Origin: Rhodoferax mekongensis
GTDB taxonomy: Bacteria > Pseudomonadota > Gammaproteobacteria > Burkholderiales > Burkholderiaceae_C
Reading direction: 5' to 3'
DNA: 64,000 nucleotides
Assembly: GCF_032191775.1 (NCBI RefSeq)
Contig: NZ_CP132507.1
Coordinates: 2,629,001 to 2,693,000, forward strand
How positions within the stretch are numbered: position 1 is the first letter of the stretch; each line of letters opens with the position of its first letter. The notes below the pieces were generated by a model. The model had not been told where the DNA came from. It did no database searches and was given only the letters and a program-made list of their open reading frames with translations. Both the position numbers and the translations under genes were made by a program. Shown one piece after another: positions 55,496 to 62,398 of the stretch.

Positions 55496-56289
55496 CTGCC
55501 CATGTGACAGCCGCAGTGAATGTGGGCGCGAAGGTAGAGCTGTGCCTGGTCGGCATAGGCACCGGCAATCCCGACCATGTGACGCGCCAGGGCGTGAAAG
55601 CGCTGAACGCGGCGGACCTCATCCTCGTACCCCACAAAGGCGAAGGCAAGGCCGACCTGGCCGAGCTGCGGCTGGCCTTGTGCCAAGAGCTGGTCACCAA
55701 CCCCGCCACGCAGGTGGTGCAGTTCGACATGCCGGTGCGCGACGCGCACGACCCGGACTACCCCGGCGCTGTGAACCGCTGGCACGACGCCATTGCCGAA
55801 GTGTGGCTGGCAAAAATCCGCACGCATTTGCCTGAAGGTGGGCGCGTGGCCCTGCTGGTGTGGGGCGATCCGTCTTTGTATGACAGCACCCTGCGCATTG
55901 CAGACCGGCTGGCGCTGCAACTGCCGCTGGCGGTGTCGGTGGTGCCCGGCATCACCGCGCTGCAAGCGCTGACTGCCGCCCACGCCATTGCGCTCAACGA
56001 CATCAACGCCCCGGTCACCATCACCACCGGCCGCCAATTGCGCGACCACGGCTGGCCCGAAAGCGCCGACACGGTGGCTGTGATGCTGGACGGCCACTGT
56101 GCCTTCCAACACCTGCCGCCCGAGGGCATCACCATCTGGTGGGGGGCTTACCTGGGCATGCCCCAACAAATCTGCATCGCTGGCCCGCTGGCCGAAGTGA
56201 GCGAGCGGATTCAGGCGGAACGCCAGGCCGCGCGCGCGGCGCATGGGTGGGTGATGGATATTTATTTGATGAGGCGGGTGGCCAGCTGA
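55492..56289 (+). CDS. cobF: Precorrin-6A synthase (deacetylating)
   Basis: This 265-residue SAM methyltransferase removes acetate and methylates C1 of precorrin-5. It has [50 protein letters not shown] and [17 protein letters not shown]. It is the last gene of the plus-strand series before the insertion sequence. Confidence 0.92.
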   Translation: MTAHVTAAVNVGAKVELCLVGIGTGNPDHVTRQGVKALNAADLILVPHKGEGKADLAELRLALCQELVTNPATQVVQFDMPVRDAHDPDYPGAVNRWHDAIAEVWLAKIRTHLPEGGRVALLVWGDPSLYDSTLRIADRLALQLPLAVSVVPGITALQALTAAHAIALNDINAPVTITTGRQLRDHGWPESADTVAVMLDGHCAFQHLPPEGITIWWGAYLGMPQQICIAGPLAEVSERIQAERQAARAAHGWVMDIYLMRRVAS

Positions 56290-56351
56290 AGGGCTTCCGT
56301 CAATGCCTGCTTCGGGCCAAATTCGGACCTTGAGCAATGACTGCTTTGGGG

Positions 56352-57580
56352 GGCGGATTCAACCGGTCGATGCAACACATTCGCTGAACATTTCAGCGGG
56401 TGTATGGAAGCCGAGCGTTTTGCGCGGCCTCTCATTCAATTGTCTGGCAATTGCATTGAGTTGAACCTGAGAGAAACCCGAGAGGTTCATGCCCTTTGGC
56501 ATGTACTGTCTTAGCAACCCATTCGTGTTCTCGTTGCTTCCACGTTGCCATGGGCTTTGCGGATCGCAGAAGTAGACTTGGATGTCGGTGGCTACGGTGA
56601 ACTTCTTGTGTCCATGCATTTCCGTACCCCTGTCCCAAGTCAATGACTTATAGAGCTCTTGCGGCAGTTTTTGAGCGTTCTTGATTAGCGCGCTGACAAC
56701 TGTTTGCGAGTCTTTTCCATCGAGTTTGACTAGCATCACGTACCGCGTCTGACGCTCAACCAGTGTTGCGATCTGGCTATTGCCACTGCCAAAGACTAAG
56801 TCCCCTTCCCAGTGACCAGGTACTGCTCGATCCTCAACGCCGAGTGGCCGCTCACTGATCGAGACAGCGTCGATGATCTGTCCGTGGATTGCCGTCTTCT
56901 GCGTGTAGTGACGAGACCGACGCATGCCACGAGTACGCCTCAGATGGGCCAAAAGCTCCTTCTTCAAGGCGCCACGTGCTTGGATGAACAGGCTGCGGTA
57001 GATGGTCTCGTGTGACACGTGATGGCTTTCGTCGCACGGATAAGTATGCTTGAGCCAGCCTGCGATCTGTTCCGGTGACCAGAGCATCCGCAGCTTCATT
57101 GCCACGATGCGAGCCAAGGCACGGTTATGCACTAACTTGCAGACCTTGGGGCGATGCCCCCGATTCCATGCAGCTTGGTCGGCTTGATTCGCGCGGTAGT
57201 TCTCTTGGCCGCCGTTACGCTTAATTTCACGACTGACAGTCGAAGGGGCACGTCCGAGCGTCGTCGCTATCGCTCGAATCGACAAGCCAGCCACCACCGC
57301 ACGCGAAATCTCCTCACGCTCTGCCAACGTCAGTGCAAGACAGGAACGGCGACGCTCTGGTGGGCGGATTCCACCTGTCTCTGCCAGGATTTGGCGCACC
57401 GATCCATGGTGGCGATCAAATAGCTTGCCAATCTCGTGCAGCGTCCACCCTTGCTTCCAGCGCTCCCACATGAGCGCCTTCTGACTGTCTGTGTAGTAGG
57501 TTCGCGTTCGATACTTCATCTGCAACACTCCTTCTGCTCGCGCAGGTTTTAGTGTGTTGCATCGACCGGTTGAATCCGCC
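56352..57580 (-). mobile_element. IS30-family insertion sequence
   Basis: The 1229-bp element has exact 27-bp terminal inverted repeats at 56352-56378 and 57554-57580 and a transposase gene reading inward. A possible 2-bp GG duplication flanks it (56350-56351 and 57581-57582). The identical ends suggest recent insertion. It sits next to a cassette array inside the cobalamin cluster. Confidence 0.93.
56359..57519 (-). CDS. IS30-family transposase
   Basis: This 386-residue transposase has an N-terminal helix-turn-helix (LHEIGKLFDRHHGSVRQIL and LSIRAIATTLGRAPSTVSRE). The catalytic DDE core includes GHWEGDLVFG, LTWDRGTEM and SPWQRGSNENTNGLLRQY. The ATG at 57519 has a GGAG site. Its stop lies inside the left inverted repeat. 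It appears intact. Confidence 0.92.
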   Translation of the reverse strand: MKYRTRTYYTDSQKALMWERWKQGWTLHEIGKLFDRHHGSVRQILAETGGIRPPERRRSCLALTLAEREEISRAVVAGLSIRAIATTLGRAPSTVSREIKRNGGQENYRANQADQAAWNRGHRPKVCKLVHNRALARIVAMKLRMLWSPEQIAGWLKHTYPCDESHHVSHETIYRSLFIQARGALKKELLAHLRRTRGMRRSRHYTQKTAIHGQIIDAVSISERPLGVEDRAVPGHWEGDLVFGSGNSQIATLVERQTRYVMLVKLDGKDSQTVVSALIKNAQKLPQELYKSLTWDRGTEMHGHKKFTVATDIQVYFCDPQSPWQRGSNENTNGLLRQYMPKGMNLSGFSQVQLNAIARQLNERPRKTLGFHTPAEMFSECVASTG

Positions 57581-57860
57581 GGCAGTAGCGGATGTTGGAG
57601 AATGCCCGCTTTTTTGACAGCGGATTTGGTTTTCTGCGCTGCGGCGGAAGCGGACATCCAGAAAATCACTCGAATGGGGGATATTCAGGGCCTGACCAAA
57701 ACACCAAAATCAATCGCAGCAGACTGCGGGGTTTGTCGCTATTTTTATGAGAGCAACCTGTGCTTTCTGGATATAGGCAAATGCCATTCTCTCTAGACCA
57801 CAATCACACTTTATCCCGCAGTGCTTTGCTGTATGAATTACGTTAGACCTTGGATTTCAT
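57581..57860. other. Intergenic DNA with an integron core site
   Basis: There is no supported gene. GTTAGAC at 57842-57848, preceded by AATTAC, matches the GTTRRRY cassette boundary and marks the left end of the HEPN cassette. No matching upstream RYYYAAC half was found, so the upstream attC (or attI) is lost or incomplete. Confidence 0.55.
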
Positions 57861-58451
57861 ATGCCTAGAAAGAAGAGCATCAAGCACGCAACCACCGAGT
57901 TCAATGCAGAGGTCGACAAGATTCTTGCATTCCTTTCGACTGTGAAAGCGAACCAGTCCGAAGAGCACATTACGTGGCTGCACAACTACGCAGTAATTCG
58001 CCTCTACAAGGAATTCGAGGGCTTGATGTTAGATGTACTAGTCGCGGCAGTGAACAACGACACATCGACACTTGAAGCAACAACAGATGTGAAGTTCCCT
58101 AAGCATTTGACAGACGAAGTCTGCGAATTTCTAATAACCGGAACTGGTTACTTTGATTTCAAGGGCCGCTCTGGTCTGATTAAGACCTTAAAGTCATTTG
58201 TTCCTGATACGCATTACTTGGTGTCTACGGTCAAGAAACAAACCTACACGGCCGCACTAGATCAACTCTCGACGCTGCGAAATTTTGCAGCTCACGAAAG
58301 CCAAGTCTCTAAGCGTGCGGCCCTTGAAGCTATTGGAGCCACAAATCTTTCCGCAAGTGGTGCGTGGCTCAAGAAACAGTCCCGGTTCGATACCATGGCT
58401 CAAAAATTGAAGACACTTTCGTCAGAGTTACACGGTCTAGCTCCGTACTAG
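57861..58451 (+). CDS. HEPN-domain protein with RX4H motif (cassette gene)
   Basis: This 196-residue helical protein has ITWLHNYAVIRLYKEFEGLM and QLSTLRNFAAHESQ. R140 and H145 form the RX4H motif of HEPN ribonucleases and toxins. The charged N-terminus (MPRKKSIKH) may bind nucleic acid. It is visibly more AT-rich than the cob genes around it. It occupies the first cassette and ends directly at an attC. HEPN toxins are usually paired with a nucleotidyltransferase antitoxin, and the next cassette encodes such a motif. Its RNase activity is inferred. Confidence 0.75.
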   Translation: MPRKKSIKHATTEFNAEVDKILAFLSTVKANQSEEHITWLHNYAVIRLYKEFEGLMLDVLVAAVNNDTSTLEATTDVKFPKHLTDEVCEFLITGTGYFDFKGRSGLIKTLKSFVPDTHYLVSTVKKQTYTAALDQLSTLRNFAAHESQVSKRAALEAIGATNLSASGAWLKKQSRFDTMAQKLKTLSSELHGLAPY

Positions 58452-58552
58452 GTCTAACAACTCCGTCGAGAGGGATGGTTTGCAAGCTGTGCTTGCAAAC
58501 CATCCCTCCGACGCTTCGCGGCTCCGGCCGTCCCTCACGTCAAACGTTAGAC
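58452..58552 (+). other. Integron attC recombination site
   Basis: It begins GTCTAAC (RYYYAAC) and ends GTTAGAC (GTTRRRY), which are complementary. Between them, GAGGGATGG can pair with CCGTCCCTC (one wobble), and an 18-bp hairpin lies inside (arms GAGGGATGGTTTGCAAGC and its complement). This is the signature of a mobile gene cassette. Confidence 0.88.
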
Positions 58553-58582
58553 ACCGCCATCCGTACCGAGCAGCTCACACCA

Positions 58583-59983
58583 ATGACCATTACGCGAAAG
58601 TCAATTCCGCTAAATATTGCCCGGCAGCTGTGGGCACAGTGCGGCGGCTTCTGTCAGAACCCGTCCTGCAACAAGCCACTCTTTCGGGAGGTTGCAGAGG
58701 AGTCAGTCAGCCTTGCGAACGTAGCGCACATCATCGGACATGGAAGCTCTGGCCCGAGAAGCGATCATGAACTTGCAGAGCACATTGATAGGGATGGGAT
58801 CCCTAACCTCATCATGCTCTGCCTGGAGTGTCACAAGGTGGTCGACGAGCTGGACAAACGCTTTACCGTCGAAGAAATGCAATCTTGGAAGGCCGCGCAC
58901 TCGGGAAAAATCGCATCGCTATTTTCCGTCCCAAGGATCAAAGACGAGCGCGCCCTTCTGACTGAAGTCAATGATCTTCTCGAAGAGAACGCAGCATTGT
59001 TCCGAGAATGCGGCCCGTACTCAGAAAGCGTTCTTGGCGGCCTAGGCGGTGACGGCCTGAAGGTTTGGAAGAGGCGCTGCCTGGATACGATCCTTCCAAA
59101 CAATCAAAGAATCATTGCTCTCATAGAAGGCAACAAGCGAAATTTCCCATATCCTTGGGACGTCTACCCAAAGATGCTTGAGTACAAGATTCATGTCGAT
59201 GCCTTCCAAGACAACTGTTTAACTGATCAAAAGATCAACGACTACAAGCTGTTCCCGCGAAGTTTTGATTATTTCGTCAAGACGCGACTTGGTATTGACT
59301 CACCACCTCCTCAAGTTGTCGCCCAAGAAGAGCTGGAGTTCCGATACAACACGGTCAAAAAGTTCGTCGAAGAGATTCTTTCCGATCACAGTGCAATAAC
59401 GAATCTCCAAGAGCTCAATCGCGGCACGATGCTCGTTGAACTCCGAGACGGACGAAAACTCAAGGTCTTCGTAACCAACACCTACTACTTCACCGACTAC
59501 ACGTTAGAGCGCGTTCTTGAGGTCGATCCTGCGGTCAACGCGATCATCTGCTCTAGCCCTGCCGGCCAGTATTCCGATTCGGCTAAAGAGTTGTGTATTG
59601 AGCGCGGAATCGGGCTCTTTATGCTCGGTGAGTTCATGGGTGCAATTCATCAGAGCGGGGACCAGTATTTAAACTTTTTGCTTCGAGCAGATCGCGAGCG
59701 ACGAATGAAGGAACTCAAGCAATTAAGTCGACAGGCGGTCCCACCGCCAAGAACTCGAGTATTTGCTTTTGGCTCCTTCATACGCCGAAAGCACTACCAG
59801 GACGTTGATCTCATGATCGTGTACGAAGAGCCTGCGGACGCAGTCAAGCTGAAGGAATTCGAACCCGAACTTGATCGACTGATCCGCAAGCGAGTTGGCG
59901 AACCTGACATTTCCGTCGCTTCCGTCCGGGAGTTCAATGCCTTGCGCTTCAAGTACGACAACCTTTCGCAGGTTTATCCCTGA
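58583..59983 (+). CDS. HNH endonuclease fused to a minimal nucleotidyltransferase motif (cassette gene)
   Basis: This 466-residue protein has an N-terminal HNH zinc domain (about 15-95): CGGFCQNPSC, VAHIIGH, then NLIMLCLECHKVVDEL. A helical middle (about 120-230) and a mixed region (about 270-370, with NAIICSSPAGQ and GIGLFMLGEFMGAI) follow. The C-terminus has RVFAFGSFIRRKHYQDVDL, a GSX8DXD motif (G397, S398, D407, D409), typical of minimal nucleotidyltransferases. An ATG at 58583 is used; the longer frame runs through the attC site. The HNH residues are intact. Its role may be DNA cleavage in defence, with the nucleotidyltransferase part acting on HEPN, but this is inference. Confidence 0.75.
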   Translation: MTITRKSIPLNIARQLWAQCGGFCQNPSCNKPLFREVAEESVSLANVAHIIGHGSSGPRSDHELAEHIDRDGIPNLIMLCLECHKVVDELDKRFTVEEMQSWKAAHSGKIASLFSVPRIKDERALLTEVNDLLEENAALFRECGPYSESVLGGLGGDGLKVWKRRCLDTILPNNQRIIALIEGNKRNFPYPWDVYPKMLEYKIHVDAFQDNCLTDQKINDYKLFPRSFDYFVKTRLGIDSPPPQVVAQEELEFRYNTVKKFVEEILSDHSAITNLQELNRGTMLVELRDGRKLKVFVTNTYYFTDYTLERVLEVDPAVNAIICSSPAGQYSDSAKELCIERGIGLFMLGEFMGAIHQSGDQYLNFLLRADRERRMKELKQLSRQAVPPPRTRVFAFGSFIRRKHYQDVDLMIVYEEPADAVKLKEFEPELDRLIRKRVGEPDISVASVREFNALRFKYDNLSQVYP

Positions 59984-60004
59984 CTGGCAGACAAGAGCAG
60001 CGAG

Positions 60005-60019
60005 GTCTAAACGTTAAAT
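60005..60019 (+). other. Collapsed attC remnant
   Basis: GTCTAAACGTTAAAT carries an RYYYAA-like half directly joined to GTTAAAT (GTTRRRY). This looks like an attC whose central stem was deleted, 22 bases after the stop of the second cassette gene. Confidence 0.55.
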
Positions 60020-60103
60020 GTCCGCTTTCCCTGGTCCTGGAATTCAGCTTTGGGTCGAAGCTTGACTTCTATAGAAACTCGAATTGACTGAAACAGCGGG
60101 CCA

Positions 60104-60517
60104 CTAAACCGAAACTCCCGTCCTGAACAACGCCGTCTTCAACTCTCGCGTAGCCTCCTTAGCCACATCCACCCCTTGCACCGCCAGGTCAAACGGCGAG
60201 CCCGGTTTGATGTGGGCGGGCAGCAGTTTTTTGGTGGGGGTGGTTTTGGGGTACTTGCCGCCGGGCACACACATGCGGATGGAGAAGCCGTATTCGTCGA
60301 GCACGCCTTTGGCGTAGAGCTCGGCCAGTTGGGCGAATGACACGAAGGTGGAGCGCTTCACGTCTTTGCCGCTGGGCTCGCGGACGGTGCGGACAATCTC
60401 GAACTTGCCGAGCGAATCGCGCTGGGTGTTGGTAAACGGGTGCAGCACCACGTTCACACTCAGCCCGCCTTTGGGTGGCGAGATGGTGTGCTCAACGGCA
60501 ATGTCGGTCAGCAGCAT
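60104..60517 (-). CDS. Hypothetical protein next to the chelatase genes
   Basis: This 137-residue soluble protein (MLLTDIAVEHTISPPKGGLS and so on) has no family that I recognise. It is rich in Lys/Thr (KTTPTKKLLPAHIKPG) and has neither a signal peptide nor transmembrane helices. It has the codon use of the surrounding chromosomal genes rather than of the cassette genes. It follows the vWA gene on the same strand, with a dispersed repeat between. Confidence 0.6.
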   Translation of the reverse strand: MLLTDIAVEHTISPPKGGLSVNVVLHPFTNTQRDSLGKFEIVRTVREPSGKDVKRSTFVSFAQLAELYAKGVLDEYGFSIRMCVPGGKYPKTTPTKKLLPAHIKPGSPFDLAVQGVDVAKEATRELKTALFRTGVSV

Positions 60518-60538
60518 TTTGTAATCCTTTTAGTCAAA

Positions 60539-60590
60539 TCAGCCTCTAGCCCAAGTATCTATTGCGCTAGCAGCTCACATATTCATAGCA
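60539..60590 (-). repeat. Short interspersed repeat copy (minus)
   Basis: The plus-strand text CAGCCTCTAGCCCAAG ... CATATTCATAGCA is the reverse of the family core. It supplies the stop of the vWA gene (GTG CTA TGA on the minus strand). Confidence 0.7.
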
Positions 60591-61368
60591 CCCATGCGCC
60601 CTGCCGGTATTCCGCACCCCAGCGCGCAGCCCAGTCGGCACAGCGCCCCACCCGGACTTTGGCCTCTTCAAAGTCCACCACCACCAACTGGTCGGCGCCC
60701 TGTGGCGCGCGCGGTTGCTCCAGGGTGCGGCCATCGGTCAGCAGCCACAACACGGTGGACGCGGCGCTGGCACTGGTGCCGCGCACACGGCGGTGCTGGG
60801 CCATGAGGTTATCAGCGGCAGCCATGGCCTGCGCCAAAGGGGTGCCGCCACCGCCACCGCGCTGTTGCACGCGCACGGCGGCGGCGCGGCGTGCGGGGCC
60901 GGGGGGCACCAGCAGCTCCACGCCCTGCCCGCCAAAGCACAGCAGCGCCACATGGTCGCCCGCGCGGGCGGCCTGCTCCAGCACATTAGCGGCGTAGCCT
61001 TTGGCCCGCGCCAGGCGGCCGCTTTGGCGCATGGAGCCGGACGTGTCCAGCAGCAGCAAGTGCAAGGTGCTTGGTTTGGCTTGGGGCTCGCGCCAGCGGA
61101 GGTCCTGCGCTGCCAAGGCGTTGCGGCCTTTGGCTTGCAAGGTGGGCAGCCAGGCGATGGCGCCGCGTGGTGTTGCGGGGCCGGATGGCGCGCGCGCAGC
61201 TACCGCAGGTGCGTGAGCACCGGCTGGCAAGACCGCAGTGCGCCACCGCCCGCCGCGCGCCGCACTCTGAGGCGCGGGGCCGGGGTGGCTCAGGCTTTTT
61301 TTGGCGGGAGCACTCCTGCAGCCGCAGGCCGCACGGTGCCCACAGGCATGGGGGGCATGGCGCCCCAA
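60583..61368 (-). CDS. chlD: vWA domain of ChlD-type chelatase (-1 frame continuation of the chlI-like gene)
   Basis: The second frame encodes a Pro/Ala-rich linker and a von Willebrand A domain with a full MIDAS: LLLLDTSGSM (DxSxS), GGGTPLAQA (Thr) and WLLTDGR (Asp). This matches the C-terminal half of ChlD/BchD-type chelatase subunits. The frame has an ATG at 61368, 79 bases before the upstream gene ends, with no good ribosome site. More likely it is entered by -1 slippage at A7 (61302-61296). The product would be the medium subunit of the cobalt chelatase acting with CobN. The stop lies in a dispersed repeat. Confidence 0.8.
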   Translation of the reverse strand: MGRHAPHACGHRAACGCRSAPAKKSLSHPGPAPQSAARGGRWRTAVLPAGAHAPAVAARAPSGPATPRGAIAWLPTLQAKGRNALAAQDLRWREPQAKPSTLHLLLLDTSGSMRQSGRLARAKGYAANVLEQAARAGDHVALLCFGGQGVELLVPPGPARRAAAVRVQQRGGGGGTPLAQAMAAADNLMAQHRRVRGTSASAASTVLWLLTDGRTLEQPRAPQGADQLVVVDFEEAKVRVGRCADWAARWGAEYRQGAWVL

Positions 61369-62396
61369 TCGCCATCGGCACTGCCGGCACTGGCAGAGTC
61401 GGGCTGAGCACTGCTGGCGTTTTGGCCTTGGGTGGGGGCTTGGGGTTTTTGTGCCGTGGGTGCCGCTGCTGGGGGCGTTGGCTGTTGCGCCCCCACCTGC
61501 CTGCGGTGGTGCAGGGCCAGCTCGGCCACGGCGTCTACGTCGGCCACGGTGACCGCATCGCGCCCGTCCAGCGCAGCCGATGCGCGGGCGGCGCGCAGCA
61601 TGACCAAATCGGCCCGCACCCCATCCACCCCGGCGGCCAGGGCCAGGGCTCCGGCGTGGGCCACTGCATCATCCGGCCACTGCACGCGGGGCAACAGGGC
61701 TTGCGCGTCCAGCACGCTGGCGGCCAGGTTTTGCAAGGCGTCGGTATGGCTGGCGGCCACGGCTGTGGGGTCCGCATCAAACAGCAAGCGGCTGCGCACG
61801 ATCTGCTGGCGCTGCTGTGCATCGGTGGGGTTGTGCAGCCACACCGAGAGGCCAAAGCGGTCCAGCAGCTGGGGGCGCAGTTCGCCCTCTTCTGGGTTCA
61901 TGGTGCCCACCAGCACAAAGCGCGCGGCGTGGCGCTGCGAGATGCCGTCGCGCTCCACGGTGTTCACGCCGCTGGCGGCTACGTCCAGCAGGGCATCGAC
62001 CAGCGCGTCGGGCAGCAAGTTCACCTCGTCCACATACAGCACGCCGCCATGCGCCCGCGCCACCAGGCCGGGCGAGAGGCGCACCGCGCCGCTTTGCAAG
62101 GCGTCTTCAATGCTGAGTGTGCCCACCAGCTGCTCCAGGCTGGCAGCCAGTGGCAGGGTGACAAACGGGGCCTGCGGCAGCAAGGCGGCCAAGGCGCGTG
62201 CGGCGGTGGACTTGGCCGTGCCACGCGGCCCGCCAATGAGCACCCCGCCAATGCCGGGGTCTACCGCCACCAGCAGCAGGGCGCGCTGCAAGGCCTGCTG
62301 GCCCACCAGCGCAGTGAAGGGGAAAGGCACTGGCTCGGGCGCGCTGGCGGATGCCGGGGTGTGCAATTGAGGATGAACTGCAGGATTGAGGGGCAT
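61290..62396 (-). CDS. chlI: ChlI-like AAA+ chelatase subunit (short form)
   Basis: This 368-residue protein has Walker A IGGPRGTAKSTAARAL, the sensor/Walker B GGVLYVDEVNLLPD, MNPEEGELRPQLLDRFG, then a Pro/Ala/Gln-rich linker (about 310-368) ending at TGA after PPKKA. It fits the small ATPase subunit of Mg/Co chelatases. The gene begins 2 bases after the cobN stop. At its end an A7 run preceded by AGGAG lets ribosomes slip by -1 to add the vWA domain, which would give a full ChlD-like protein. Together with CobN this would form an aerobic cobalt chelatase replacing CobS/CobT. Confidence 0.88.
   Translation of the reverse strand: MPLNPAVHPQLHTPASASAPEPVPFPFTALVGQQALQRALLLVAVDPGIGGVLIGGPRGTAKSTAARALAALLPQAPFVTLPLAASLEQLVGTLSIEDALQSGAVRLSPGLVARAHGGVLYVDEVNLLPDALVDALLDVAASGVNTVERDGISQRHAARFVLVGTMNPEEGELRPQLLDRFGLSVWLHNPTDAQQRQQIVRSRLLFDADPTAVAASHTDALQNLAASVLDAQALLPRVQWPDDAVAHAGALALAAGVDGVRADLVMLRAARASAALDGRDAVTVADVDAVAELALHHRRQVGAQQPTPPAAAPTAQKPQAPTQGQNASSAQPDSASAGSADGDWGAMPPMPVGTVRPAAAGVLPPKKA
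61296..61317 (-). promoter_or_regulatory. Candidate -1 programmed frameshift site
   Basis: The minus strand reads CCA AAA AAA GCC TGA at the end of the ATPase gene, with A AAA AAA in the slippery phase, and AGGAG ten bases upstream. The -1 frame continues as SLSHPGPAP into the vWA domain. A 6-bp stem AGTGCG/CGCACT lies downstream. Confidence 0.75.
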
Positions 62397-62398
62397 GG

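Noticed and set aside
57554..57796. 80-codon ORF beginning in the IS30 inverted repeat
   Set aside because: It starts inside the IS end and has no similarity or ribosome site.
58364..58582. Longer N-terminus for the HNH protein
   Set aside because: It would run through the HEPN gene end and the attC site, which are not expected to be coding.
61290..61368. Independent start for the vWA protein at 61368
   Set aside because: The weak ribosome site and overlap with the ATPase coding region are less convincing than -1 slippage, though not excluded.
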